From contig FJOG01000021.1 of NCBI GenBank assembly GCA_900073065.1, positions 213,370-277,369 on the forward strand: a stretch of 64,000 nucleotides of DNA, in the 5' to 3' direction. Positions 47,177-58,308 of the stretch are shown here, in pieces (within the stretch, counting starts at the first letter, position 1; every line of letters starts with the position of its first letter). Both the position numbers and the translations under genes were made by a program. The notes under the pieces are model-generated. The model saw nothing but the letters and a program-made list of their open reading frames with translations, ran no database searches and was not told where the DNA came from. The stretch is from Phialocephala subalpina (lineage: Eukaryota > Ascomycota > Leotiomycetes > Helotiales > Mollisiaceae).

Positions 47177-49393
47177 TCAATTGTTCTTCGCATAGGCAGC
47201 ATCGACCTCCTTCTTGTACTTCTCCAAAATCTTCTTTCGCTGAAGCTTCTGGGCTGAAGTAACCAAGTTCTGTAACGGTCAGTCACTATTCTCGAGGACG
47301 AAGGAAACGGGAAGCTTACATTTTGCGGAGTCCACTCCTCATCAGACAACACAACGCCTTCCACGATCTCGATACCACTCAATCCACCAGATCTGCCAGC
47401 TTGCTGTAACTCCTTCAATACTGCATCTTGGATCTTCTCGTTGTGAACCAAGTCCTCAATACCATTACCCTGGACACCTATTCTCTCAGCTAGCTTCTTC
47501 AACGCAGGCTCAGCGGGAACAATGATAGCGATTGGTTTTGTGCGTTGCTGATCGGCGTAGACGCAGATATTAGCGACCACTGTCGCAGCTCTGTACACCG
47601 ACTCCAATTTCTCGAGAGCGATATACTCGCCATTGAGAGTCTTGACCAAGTTCTTCTTTCGGTCGATGATGTTCAAGTGGCCGTTCTTGTCGAACTCTCC
47701 GATATCACCAGTCTTGAACCAGCCGCCCTCAGCAATGGCATCCTTCGTCTCTTGTTCGTTATCCCAGTACCCATCCATGACAGTGCAGCCTCGAATCCAG
47801 ATCTCGCCTTGAGGGTTGGGCTTGTTCGTCGCGTAGTATCCTGCATCTGGGAAGTCGACAAGCTTTACTTCAATGGAACCCGGGATGTTTCCAAGGGCAC
47901 TGTCCGTCCACTCCATAGGGTCCATGAGAGCACCCATAGCAGTTGTTTCAGTGAGTCCATAACCACTTATCATAGGTGTAATGGCCATTGAGATGAATTT
48001 CTGGGTGTCCTTTGCGATTGGCCCACCACCGTTCATGCAAATTCTCAATCTGCCACCAGTTGCCTCCTTGACCTTCTTGAATACCACAGAGTCGAGGATG
48101 CCGACGCCAGGAATGCCCCAGTGGAGCATATTCTCCTTTGCCCACATCGCACCCCAAAACAGGTTCTTGACGATTGGGCTTCCGGAGTTGACCTTAGCGA
48201 CGATGCCCTTCTTGACAGACTCCCAGACAGCAGGCACACCGACAAGAACGGTCGGTCGGAACTCTCTGATATCTCCCTTGCAATTCTTCACAGATGTGTC
48301 CGACAGGGTCTTGGGGTTTCCATAGCCCATAGTTCCACCCCAGTATAAGCAGGCATTTTCAAAGACAAATTCGAGGATGTGTGCGAGAGGAAGGTAGGTC
48401 AAGAGACCGTCGCCAGGGCCGAGATATGGTTCGACAATAACGCTGACACCAGCGACTGCAATAGTCAGTATGCAATTCTTCAAATGCGGTGATTCACTTA
48501 CTTGCGCCAATAACTGCCTTGTGTTTCAAAGGCACACCCTTGGGTGGGCCTGTAGATCCAGACGTGTACATAATACAGCAGAGATCATCTGGTCCTGGTT
48601 CGACTGGGTCTACTGGATTGTCTTCACCTAGCTTTCGAAGCTCCTCAAAGCTCATAATTGTAAGATGGTCGTGTGCCTTCTTGAGCTTGTCGATGTTCTC
48701 CTGCTTAACCTCATTCTGACTGTTCCAAATAACATATTGGATATCTTTCGCCTCCTTCAGTGGGTTGATGAGTGTAGGCAAGAGGTGAGGATCGAGGAAG
48801 ATGGCCTTAGCCTTGGTGGCCATCAGAGAGTGCTTGAGACCTTCCTCACCAAGGGTATCGTAAGCGGTAACAATAGGCATCGATTGAGAGACAGCACCAT
48901 GCGCAGTAGCAAGCCAGTGAGCACTAGTAGCTGCGAAGATGTGTACTTTGTCGTCCTTGTTCATGCCCAGCTTTCGATATCCAGCCCCAATCTGCAGGAT
49001 CAGCTTCTCGTAGTCGTGAAAGCTCAAGTATTCGTATCCACTGAGCTCGAAGTATGTCCAGTTCTTGTCCACCTCCTGCTCCTTCCCATCTACCATCTTC
49101 TTCACCTTTTTCATCTCATGGTGAGTCTTGATGAGCTTACGGGTGCCCAGAGCCTTGGCGTTGCCATACTTCTCGGAGCTGCGCTTGATGATGTCGAAAA
49201 TGGTGACGATGTCTTCGGAAGGACGCTCTGCGAGCTTGTTGACAGTGAGGGGATGTCTGCGAGGTATCGTCTCGCCATCAACTTGCTTGTATCCAGGAGC
49301 GTCTACACTGAAGGGTGGCTTGTGCGTGCCGTATATCTTGGGCTGCACGGTGGCATTTTTGAGAGACATCTTAGAACTTGTTGGGAAGCTCAA
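47177..49393 (-). CDS. FAA1-like: long-chain fatty acid--CoA ligase (Faa1/Faa4-like)
   Basis: Three exons: 48502-49393, 47320-48455, 47177-47269, with introns of 46 and 50 nt (both gtaag donors). Total 2121 nt, 706 aa, the usual length. Signature motifs: the AMP-binding P-loop YTSGSTGPPKGVPL (about residue 276), SGYGLTETTAMGA, GWFKTGDIGEFD, and the fatty-acyl-CoA-synthetase block IDRKKNLVKTLNGEYIALE. The C-terminal exon gives TSAQKLQRKKILEKYKKEV. It makes acyl-CoA from fatty acid, ATP and CoA, feeding lipid synthesis and beta-oxidation; it works on ER, lipid droplets or plasma membrane in related fungi. Intact. An alternative start eight codons in (MSLKN) is possible. Divergent from the methyltransferase gene across about 600 bp. 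Confidence 0.95.
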
Positions 49394-50002
49394 GATGAAA
49401 AGGACGGCGGATATGAGTGCGACTAGAAGATGAATAGCAGAATTTGCCCTAATGATTGTTTTTATGAAATCGCAAAATCACGGCGAAAGGCTGTGGATAG
49501 GGTTGAGTGGAGTCAATGTTTTTGTTGAAGCTTGGGGAAGGAACGTCGTCATGGCCTTGGGACCATCAAGACGGCAGGGCCCCGACCTCAACTACGCTAG
49601 CAATACCCTAGTCTAGCTTGGTACCTGCACTCTTTCGGAGATCGTGCTTCAGCTGCTCTTCCCCACAGCAACAATCTTTAAAACTACGGTAAGGTTATTG
49701 ATATCGTGTTCAGGTACAGATTTTTTTTTCTTGCTATACTGCACTTTACCAGCCGAAACGCTCGATGCAGCGACCATCTCGTCCTTGAATGCAGCCTTCT
49801 CTTCGTCGATTACTCATCACTCTTGTCCTTCAGGCTGAGATTCGTAATTGGACAGACTGCCCTTTTGGTGCCTCGCCGGGGCTGCGCCTTCAGTTGGCAT
49901 CCTGGTCAAGTGATCCGACAGCGTTCTGACCACCGTCTTGTGAATGGTCTGAAGCCACGATACGTATCTCGTTGGGAAGTCTGACACGTCGCGGTACATC
50001 TA
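49394..50002. promoter_or_regulatory. shared divergent upstream region of FAA1-like and RKM5-like genes
   Basis: About 610 bp between two outward-facing starts. No specific operator recognised. Confidence 0.4.
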
Positions 50003-50995
50003 ATGACCGTCGGAACTTTATTAGAGGCTCTGCGCCCGGAGATATCGGATCCAGAAGAAGGTATCAAGTGCCTCTGAATCTTGGTATTACGTAGGCTGAG
50101 CAGACGTAGAGGCGTTTCTTCTCTTTTCGCAGTCCATACCATCTCAGAACCTTGGTTTCGTTGATCCCAAGGCTACGACCTTGGAGTTGACAATAGGTGG
50201 CCGAGATCTTACCATCCACCAATCACCTACTTTGCTTTCGTCAAATCGTGGAGGAGGCACTACCGGAGCCGGTATGTTCACTCCAACATCTTGGGGAAAT
50301 ATGTATTAATTCCTGCAGTTGTTTGGAAGATTACCCCTTTATTTGCTTCATGGATCACTACCTCCTCCAACCTGCTATTCAAGCATGGCATCCTTCAGTC
50401 AAGCTCTACGGTCCTTGAACTCGGCTGCGGAATTTCCGGGATCATTGGTCTAGCACTGGGACCACTGGTCGGATCCTACACCTTGACAGATCAAGACTAT
50501 GTCTCGAAGCTGCTGAATCAAAATCTCGAGGAGAATCGCCAGGAAACTCATTCATCCGGCAGCCGAGGCCGAAAGAGCAACGTGAAGCCGAGGAGAGGGG
50601 CCGCGAAGGAAGAACCGACATCAGGGACAGGTAACATACTGCACAAGACTCTAGATTGGGAGGCAGATGAAGTTACACCTTCCTTGACTGGAGGTGAGAA
50701 GCGGAGCTTCGACGTTGTGATTGCATGTGATTGCATTTACAACGATGCCCTTATCAACCCCCTGGTGCAGACAAGCATCGATGCTTGTAAGTTGAGGATA
50801 GTGGATGAGATGGGAAGTGAATCTCCGACGATTTGTATTGTTGCGCAACAGCTTCGGTCTGCGGAAGTCTTCGAGGGATGGCTCAAAGCGTTCTACGAGA
50901 AGTTTCGGGTTTGGAGGATATCAGACGAGGAGCTAATTGAAGGATTGAAGACGGGCTCGGGATTTGCAGTTCATATTGGAGTCCTTCGAACATAA
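50003..50995 (+). CDS. RKM5-like: Rkm5-like ribosomal lysine N-methyltransferase (METTL21-type)
   Basis: Three exons: 50003-50060, 50104-50271, 50319-50995 (introns 43 and 47 nt, both phase 1). Total 903 nt, 300 aa. The first splice is supported by the product DPEEDVEAFLLFSQSIPSQN, which reads smoothly only with that junction. The seven-beta-strand methyltransferase fold shows GTTGAVVWKITPLFASW, the SAM-binding motif I VLELGCGISGIIGLALG, the acidic TDQDYV, LDWEAD, and motif DVVIACDCIYNDALINPL. In yeast Rkm5 methylates a ribosomal protein lysine; that target is family knowledge, not seen here. An insert of basic residues (about SRGRKSNVKPRRGA) interrupts the fold between strands. Cytosolic, intact. 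Confidence 0.8.
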
Positions 50996-51240
50996 GCACT
51001 TGGCTATGATGAAGAGTAGCACTGACTTTTGAGCTTCTGAAACGATTATTTCATATGACCTATCGTCTACTGCTGGGGAGCGGCCTTGAACAGTCCCACT
51101 AAATTCCAATGAATTGCATAAATTTACGAAGTAAGTCTCCAACCAATAGAGCAAAGTCTAAGCGCATCCATACCCATCAAACTATAAATCCCTGATGAAC
51201 CGCCTGCCTTCACTTAAGGCCCCACTGTAATTAATATCAC

Positions 51241-52815
51241 GTGCACGCGTTACGCGCTTCCGCGTTGATGTTCGCGACTTCCAAAGTCACCATCGCAGCC
51301 TTTCCAACTTCAACAAAAAACCGCCATTCGACTCTTGCACGATCAAGTGTGCTTCTAGGCCTCATTTCGAGTCGCACAAACTCACGACCACTCCTTGAAG
51401 GCCATCTAGACGAAGACAAATTCGATATTTCGAGCCTAATTCCTGCGTCCCGACGACACTCATCCTACGCAGATTCCGTCGTACGGCACGTACCTAAGAT
51501 GGCGACTAGATTCATTGAAAGTGGTGGTCGAAATCGCCCTGGCTCCCCAGCAACAGGTGGAAAGGGAATCATTCCAGAGCGTGCTAGTGCACAGAAGTTC
51601 AAGATCTCGACCGGCAGCAAGGCAATGGCCAGCTCTACATCTGCTGCGAAGCTCCCAAGCACGGCACCAGCTCCGGGCTACAACTCGAACCCTTCTACCA
51701 CCCGAAATACGTTCCCGCAGCCCCAATTCTACCCGCAGCAACCTCCTTCCTTCTCGAGAGGCGGGCTTGATTCTTCGAGTGTGGCATCGGACTTCGATAA
51801 GACGATCACCAGCGATCTGGGCATCGAGCTGAATGGCGGGCACGAATTCTACGAAGACGAAGATATGTACTCGCAACATGCCGAATACGACTCCTACGGC
51901 CAATCTCGGCATCCCACACCACACAAGCATAAGTTGCATCACCAGTCGCCTATGGTCGACCTCAAGGTGGAGCAGGAGGGTCAAAGACACCTAGCCTCGA
52001 GCATCAGTGGGCGCTTTGAAGGTCAGCACAACAAGTCCCGAAGCTTCGAATTGCGTCCAGCTGAGGAGCCAGCATCAGGACAACTGGCCGCCCAAGGATC
52101 TAGGAAGAGATCTCGTTCCAGGGAGCGCAACGGTCAGCTCAATGCCCCTTCCACCATTCTCGAGGAACGATCAAGCCAGATGGATGATTTTGACGAGGAG
52201 CTTCGAATGCCAGAGGAGTTAGATGTTAGACAACCAGAGGCTGAGGTTCTGCAAGAGAGAGATGAGCAAGAGGAAGAAGACTTCGAAACCCCCAGCAACA
52301 GCCCACGCAAGAATCGTCTTGCACCGGAACCACCAAGCTCACAACCAGGTCCTATTATCAAGGCTGCTGCCACCACTCCAAAGCAAAAGGGTCCAGATTA
52401 CGAGGATGCAGCACTTCAAAAGATGTCATACACTCAGCTAGAGAAGGAGCCTTGGGAGAAAGTCGACGAGAACAGGAGTTTCCAATTGGCTAAGCCCCTA
52501 AAGGATACCAGTCTCCTCGCGGACAAGATGGAACACTACGTTTCCAGTCAAGAACAAGACGCACAAGTTGCGTTCTTCAAGCAAATGCCCAACCATGAAT
52601 GGGAAGAAGCTGGAGACTGGTTCGTTGAGCAATTTGCGGACTTGATGAAGAAGATCAAGAATAAGCGTGTAGACAAGCGAGCCATCACCAAGAAATACGA
52701 GGAAGAGATCAGTGCGAGAGAGAGGTTGGTGCGAGGCAAGTCTGATAACCTTGACCGAGAGTTCAGGGATATGAGAGTTGGCGGAGAGGGAATCCTGAAG
52801 GGAAAGAGGGTCTAA
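51241..52815 (+). CDS. ECM11: Ecm11-domain protein (meiotic synaptonemal complex component)
   Basis: Single exon; 524 codons from 51241, but the in-frame ATG at 51499 (MATRFIESGGRNRPG) is the more likely start, giving 438 aa. Most of the protein is disordered and rich in S, Q, E and P, with a basic patch (SRKRSRSRERN). The conserved C-terminal Ecm11 domain covers about the last 130 residues: DYEDAALQKMSYTQLEKEPW, EWEEAGDWFVEQFADLM, KKYEEEISARERLVR. In yeast, SUMOylated Ecm11 with Gmc2 promotes synaptonemal complex assembly in meiosis; the nuclear role here is by homology. The peptide upstream of 51499 is basic and could be a 5' UTR or an alternative N-terminus. Confidence 0.8.
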   Translation: MHALRASALMFATSKVTIAAFPTSTKNRHSTLARSSVLLGLISSRTNSRPLLEGHLDEDKFDISSLIPASRRHSSYADSVVRHVPKMATRFIESGGRNRPGSPATGGKGIIPERASAQKFKISTGSKAMASSTSAAKLPSTAPAPGYNSNPSTTRNTFPQPQFYPQQPPSFSRGGLDSSSVASDFDKTITSDLGIELNGGHEFYEDEDMYSQHAEYDSYGQSRHPTPHKHKLHHQSPMVDLKVEQEGQRHLASSISGRFEGQHNKSRSFELRPAEEPASGQLAAQGSRKRSRSRERNGQLNAPSTILEERSSQMDDFDEELRMPEELDVRQPEAEVLQERDEQEEEDFETPSNSPRKNRLAPEPPSSQPGPIIKAAATTPKQKGPDYEDAALQKMSYTQLEKEPWEKVDENRSFQLAKPLKDTSLLADKMEHYVSSQEQDAQVAFFKQMPNHEWEEAGDWFVEQFADLMKKIKNKRVDKRAITKKYEEEISARERLVRGKSDNLDREFRDMRVGGEGILKGKRV

Positions 52816-52816
52816 C

Positions 52817-53011
52817 TTGCTGATAGACTCGCTGAATTCGTCCCGTCTTCGAGCTATCAGCAAGGTTTCGGATGCTATTTCGGTGACGGTTATTGAGCAA
52901 GCTAATCGAGTGAAGGGGCTTGAAGCTACTTTGGAGTCACTTCGAGCTGAGGTTACGAGACCATGGTATAAGAGGCTAGGCGATAGTACATGGAATTTGC
53001 TCTGGCGTTAA
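52817..53011 (+). CDS. small coiled-coil frame after ECM11, doubtful
   Basis: A 64-codon frame starting just after the Ecm11 stop. Its second half (SVTVIEQANRVKGLEATLES) looks like a genuine coiled coil and ends YKRLGDSTWNLLWR. It could be an independent small gene or an alternative C-terminal exon of the upstream gene, though no strong donor was found. Composition is the only support. Confidence 0.3.
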   Translation: MLIDSLNSSRLRAISKVSDAISVTVIEQANRVKGLEATLESLRAEVTRPWYKRLGDSTWNLLWR

Positions 53012-53444
53012 GATCTTGGGATGGGAAAAATATATAGCATTTGCTTGGAGTTGCTATAGGCATGTGGAGACAAGGAAAAAGGACTATTTGATCACGGCAT
53101 AGGTTTGCGGGAGTGTTGAGCAGAGATACCCATTTAGCTTTTGTGCATATTGCAAGCTTAGAGTTGCTATCAATTACAGACATTACACCTTATTTCAATG
53201 TCCCATGAAAAGTTGGACATCCTCCATTGCTTGAACATCCACTAACTTGCAGACATTAAAAGCCTTTCCAACGTCCCACGAGTATCTGGATTCTTTCGCC
53301 TGCTTGAATGCCCGCCAGCCTTGGAGCTATTGACAGACATCTCAATGTCTCTTGAGCGTTTGGAGATTTTCACCAGCTTGAAAATTCGCCGGCCCTCGGT
53401 CATTGACTGACTTTACATTCTCCAGCAAATATCTCCCGAGTGTT
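53012..53444. other. intergenic, convergent 3' flanks
   Basis: Contains loosely repeated phrases (for example ccagcttgaaaattcgcc, tgcttgaacatcc, each after a fewer-than-60-bp period) suggesting degenerate short repeats between 53190 and 53400. No gene. Confidence 0.35.
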
Positions 53445-54557
53445 TCAGATTCTGAACACTTCCTTGACCTTCCTATCCCGCCTAACAAACAACCTCAACT
53501 GTTGACCCTTAGTATTTTCCTTCCCTTTGAAGATTCCCTCACGCAAGGGTTCTGTGTAGAGTTCGTATGCAGGGTAGTATCCGTCCACGAATCTTTCCAC
53601 TTGCTCTTCCGTCATACCGCTTCCTTTCTCTCTCCTCAATACGGCTTCCTGTTCTTGTCTCCATGCATACACAAAAGAGGTTTCTTCGGCGTCGATGTGA
53701 ATGAATGCGTCGAAAGATTGGTTGAGGACTTCGTACTCTTCCAGCTTTGAGTTGACGAAAAGAAGATCTTTCGTCCTGTGTCCTGCCAAAGTCTTGGACG
53801 GCTGTTTTTGCCGCGCAAGAACAGCGGATTCAGACAGGGCTCTGAAGCCTACGCACCATCCTTCGAATATTATGACGGCAATCTTCGGCTCCCCGGGCTT
53901 GTTTACGGTCTTCCATTGAGAAACAGGAACCCTGTCTCCCTCCCCATTGTAGGCACTCTTATCATACTCCGGAACCCTAACTTCCTCTCCCCTCTCTAAC
54001 TTCCCAAACACCTCGCCCGCTAACCGCATATCGTGTGTTCCTGGTTCGCCTCTATGTTGCACAAGCGGATTGTCTTTATTCGCTTCTGCCAATTCCTTTT
54101 GTGCCGAATGGGGGAGGTATAAATCGTCGATGGACAAAACGAGGGTGCGTAGGGAGTGTGGTGGGAACGAGAGGAGCGACGAGAGGGTTGAGACCAAGGT
54201 TGTCTTTCCGGCGCCTTGGACGCCGTTGAGGCCTATTATGAAGGGTTTGGTGCTCGCATCGTCAACCTTTCTTTCCTTCAAAAGCGACAGAATGAAAGGG
54301 ATGCAGTGCGGAGATTTGTCGTCGTGGATTTCGGGTTTTGGTGGGATGGTGGACATCTTGGAGAGGGGTTGTTGGAGCTTGAAGTTAGGGGTTTGAAAAT
54401 GGAGACGGTGAGGAAGAGAAAGAGAGGCTCGAGACCATTGACGAGAGAGTTTGAGAAGTGAAGAGCGAAGCGTCTTCATAAGAGAGGGACTCACATCTTG
54501 AGTTGGTTGAAGCTTGGCTCGAGATTCGTAAGTTTGAAGCCTCTCTTTCTGCCCCAC
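53445..54557 (-). CDS. TDA10-like: TDA10 / D-glycerate 3-kinase-like P-loop kinase
   Basis: Single exon, 370 codons from 54557; in-frame ATGs at 54479 (MKTLRSS) and 54356 (MSTIPPKPEI) are alternatives, and 54356 gives about 303 aa, close to yeast Tda10. Walker A G-L-N-G-V-Q-G-A-G-K-T-T, then SIDDLYLPH, RGEPGTHD, VPEYDKSAYNGEGDR, and the Walker-B-like IIFEGWCVGF, then the C-terminal VERFVDGYYPAYELY: the uridine-kinase-like glycerate kinase family. It probably phosphorylates D-glycerate or a related small molecule in the cytosol; the exact substrate is unproven. The longest start falls within the first copy of a 250-bp tandem repeat, and that N-terminal extension is basic and Ser/Leu-rich, so it could be a mitochondrial presequence or just 5' UTR. 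Confidence 0.85.
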   Translation of the reverse strand: MGQKERLQTYESRAKLQPTQDVSPSLMKTLRSSLLKLSRQWSRASLSLPHRLHFQTPNFKLQQPLSKMSTIPPKPEIHDDKSPHCIPFILSLLKERKVDDASTKPFIIGLNGVQGAGKTTLVSTLSSLLSFPPHSLRTLVLSIDDLYLPHSAQKELAEANKDNPLVQHRGEPGTHDMRLAGEVFGKLERGEEVRVPEYDKSAYNGEGDRVPVSQWKTVNKPGEPKIAVIIFEGWCVGFRALSESAVLARQKQPSKTLAGHRTKDLLFVNSKLEEYEVLNQSFDAFIHIDAEETSFVYAWRQEQEAVLRREKGSGMTEEQVERFVDGYYPAYELYTEPLREGIFKGKENTKGQQLRLFVRRDRKVKEVFRI

Positions 54558-55006
54558 GATCGGAGAAATGTTTCCCGGTGCTCTGGTTGAGGTTTTGTGG
54601 CCTTAGGCATACGAGGTTGACTTCGAGAAAATAGGACTCACTCGCCTACCGCTTCTACAAGCCGAAGCTCACTCTCACACAACAGCGAAAGATACATCAT
54701 CTTTTGTACGACTCGCAGAACAAGATCACATGAAAATGACATACCTCGTATCTCCATTGAAGCTTGGCTCGAGATTCGTAAGTTTGAAGCCTCTCTTTCT
54801 GCCCCACGATCGGAGAAATGTTTCCCGGTGCTCTGGTTGAGGTTTTGTGGCCTTAGGCATACGAGGTTGACTTCGAGAAAATAGGACTCACTCGCCTACC
54901 GCTTCTACAAGCCGAAGCTCACTCTCACACAACAGCGAAAGATACATCATCTTTTGTACGACTCGCAGAACAAGATCACATGAAAATGACATACCTCGTA
55001 TCTCCA
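54507..55006. repeat. exact 250-bp tandem duplication in a divergent promoter
   Basis: Two head-to-tail copies, 54507-54756 and 54757-55006, each starting ttgaagcttggctcgagatt and ending catacctcgtatctcca. By eye they are identical. The duplication lies between the divergent TDA10-like and Fox2 genes and doubles the shared upstream region. It is either very recent or an assembly artefact. Confidence 0.9.
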
Positions 55007-55137
55007 TGATCAGCCAAACCACCTTCTTTTGCCTGCTTTAAAGTTCACTCTTCCTTCTTCCTTCTTCCTCCGTACCTACATCTCTCCCTTTTGAATCGTT
55101 AGACAGGAATTGGATTTCTTGAATACCGCAATTGAAG

Positions 55138-58100
55138 ATGTCGGAATTACGCTTTGATGGCCAGGTTGTGGTCGTTACTGGTGCTGGTGGTGGATTGGGA
55201 AAGGTAAGCGCAATATGCCTGGAGATGCTTTCTGAAGGAAGTAGACTGACTCTTCGATTCTGCATGTAGGCATACGCACTCTTCTTTGGCTCAAGAGGAG
55301 CAAGTGTTGTTGTGAATGACCTCGGAGGATCATTCAAGGGCGAGGGAAACTCGACGAAGGTATGCTCTTGTCTGCTGCCATCCCCAGCTTCACATGCCAA
55401 TGTAAACAAACTAACGCTCCCTCTCCCCAGGCCGCAGACGTCGTCGTCGACGAAATCAAAGCCGCAGGCGGCAAAGCAGTAGCCAACTACGACAGCGTAA
55501 CCAACGGCGACAAAATCATCCAAACCGCCATCGACAACTATGGCCGCATCGACATCCTGCTCAACAACGCTGGTATCCTGCGGGATATCAGCTTCAAGAA
55601 TATGAAGGATCAGGACTGGGATTTAATCATCGATGTCCATGTCAAGGGTTCATATAAGTGTGCTAGAGCTGCTTGGCCATATTTCAGGAAACAAAAGTTT
55701 GGTCGTGTTATCAACACTGCGTCTGCGGCTGGTCTGTTTGGTAGTTTCGGACAATGCAATTATTCGGCTGCTAAGCTGGCCATGGTTGGGTTCACGGAGA
55801 CGTTGGCGAAGGAGGGTGCGAAGTATAATATTCATGCCAATGTTATTGCGCCAATTGGTAAGTTTCAAATGTCCGTTGTTGCAGCAGATGCTGATATGGT
55901 ATAGCTGCCAGCAGAATGACCCAGACTATTATGCCACCCGATGTCCTCGAAAACCTCAAGCCTGACTGGGTTGTCCCGCTCGTTGCCGTCTTGACACACA
56001 AGGATTGCACAGAGACTGGCTCAATCTACGAAGTTGGAGGTGGTCACATCGCCAAGCTGAGATGGGAGCGTTCAAGTGGTCTTCTATTGAAGGCGGACGA
56101 TACATACACCCCAGGAGCTATCTTGAAGAAGTGGGATAAGGTCTCGGATTACTCGGATCCTGAGCACCCAACTGGTGTTGCAGACTTCATGGGTCTCTTG
56201 GAGAAATCCATGAAGATGGGTCCTAATGACAAGGGCGAGACTCTTGATTTCAAGGGCAAGGTCGCTTTAGTTACTGGTGGCGGTGCTGGGTAAGTACTGA
56301 CGACCGGAAACTGGGCAAAGACTAACATTCGTCAGTATTGGCCGCGCCTATTGCTTAGCATTCGCCAAGTACGGTGCTTCAATCGTTGTCAACGACTTGG
56401 TGAACCCTGACACTGTCGTCCAGGAGATCCAAAAGAACGGCGGCAAGGCAGTCGGTGTCAAGGCCTCAGCCGAAGACGGAGATGCAGTCGTGAAGGCTGC
56501 AATCGACGCTTTCGGCCGCATTGATATCATCATCAACAATGCTGGTATCCTCCGAGACAAGGCATTCACCAACATGGAAGATAAGCAATGGGACCAAGTC
56601 ATTGCTGTTCATCTCCGAGGCACGTACAAGGTCTCGAAGGCAGCATGGCCATACATGCTCAAACAGAAGTACGGACGAATTGTGAACACTACTTCCACCA
56701 GTGGCATCTATGGTAACTTCGGACAAGCCAACTATGCTGCGGCCGTAAGTCACACTCTATCAAGCTTCGGACAATCACTAACCTCCCCAGAAATGCGGTA
56801 TCCTCGGATTTTCCCGCGCCCTCGCCCGCGAAGGAGCAAAATACAACATCTACGTCAACACCATCGCCCCCAACGCCGGCACAGCCATGACCCGCACCAT
56901 CCTTCCCGAAGAAATGGTCCAAGCCTTCAAACCCGACTACATAGCGCCCCTTGTCGTCGCTCTCTGCTCCGACAAAGTCCCCGAACCCGCAACCGGCAAT
57001 CTCTATGAAGTCGGATCTGGATGGCAAGGCCGAACCCGTTGGCAACGATCCGGCGGTCACGCTTTCCCTATTGATGAGAAATTGACGCCTGAAGCTGTGC
57101 TGGGTCAGTGGAAGAAGATTAATGATTTTGATGACGGACGGGCGGATCATCCTGAGGGAGGACAGGATGGATTGAAGAGTATTATGGCGAATCTTGAGAA
57201 TAGGAAGACAAAGGCGAAGGTATGAGTCTGATTTCTCTACCTCTTTCTTGGATCGATGAACAAAACGATGGAGATTGTATATCTGTAGTTGTACTTACTC
57301 GGTAATGAATTCACGTTAACGAATTGCTCGTGTAGAAGAGTGAACCGTCATCTGCGAACGCCGAGATCTTGGCCAATATCGAGAAAGCGAAGAAGGCAGA
57401 AAGTAAAGGGACGGAGTTCAAGTATGAGGAGAAAGATGCTATTCTCTATAACCTTGGTGTTGGAGCTAAGAAGACGGATCTTCCGCTTGTGTTGTACGTC
57501 CTTCCCCTTCCTCTGTCTTTCCGCAAATACCAGTAGATACTAACAAGGCTACCATAACAGCGAAGGAGACGAAAACTTCCAAGTCCTCCCAACATTCGGC
57601 GTAATCCCCTTCTTCTCCGCCGAAACCCCCTACCAAATCTCCGACATCGTGCCCAACTTCAGTCCCATGATGCTCCTCCACGGAGAACAATATCTTGAAA
57701 TCCTCTCTTACCCCATCCCGACATCCGGCACCCTCGTCTCTTCCGCAAAACTGCTAGAAGTTGTGGATAAGGGGAATGCTGCTATTGTGAAATCCGGCAT
57801 CACAACAATCAACAAGGAGACTGGAAAGCCACTCTTCTACAACGAATCTACAGTCTTCATCCGCGGCTCTGGCGGCTTTGGTGGTGTAAGCAAACCTCAA
57901 GATCGTGGTGCGAGTACGGCGGCCAATAAACCACCGGCGAGGCCAGCAGATTGGGTCAGTGAGGAGAAGACTACGGAAGAACAAGCGGTCCTCTATCGGT
58001 TATCAGGAGACTATAACCCATTACACGTCGATCCTGCATTCGCTAAAATGGGAGGGTTCAAGGTCCCTATCCTTCACGGACTTTGCTTCTTCGGCATAGC

Positions 58101-58308
58101 TGGGAAAGCTATTTATGCGAAGTATGGAAAGTTTAAGAACATCAAGGTGAGGTTCGCGGGAACTGTTCTGCCTGGCCAAACATTGGTCACTGAGACGTGG
58201 AAGGAGGGGAATAAGGTTATCTTCCAGACGAAAGTCAAGGAGACGGGGAAGTTGGCTATTGCGAGTGCGGCTGTTGAGTTGGTTGGGGAGGGAAAGGGTA
58301 AGCTGTAG
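55138..58308 (+). CDS. FOX2: peroxisomal multifunctional beta-oxidation enzyme (Fox2/MFE-2)
   Basis: Eight exons: 55138-55203, 55270-55359, 55431-55857, 55905-56289, 56336-56744, 56791-57219, 57336-57493, 57561-58308; total 2712 nt, 903 aa, the normal length. Two short-chain dehydrogenase domains: the first with [23 protein letters not shown] and [13 protein letters not shown], the second with [28 protein letters not shown] and ANYAAAKCGILGF (YxxxK catalytic pairs). The C-terminal hydratase-2 MaoC-like domain has [20 protein letters not shown] and ILHGLC. It performs 2-enoyl-CoA hydration and (3R)-hydroxyacyl-CoA oxidation in peroxisomes. The C-terminus is G-K-L, a weak PTS1-like tripeptide rather than SKL/AKL. 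Intact, with the acyl-CoA synthetase gene 6 kb away in the same pathway. Confidence 0.95.

Noticed and set aside
51460..51990. 176-codon antisense frame in ECM11
   Set aside because: Shadow of the low-complexity ECM11 coding sequence.
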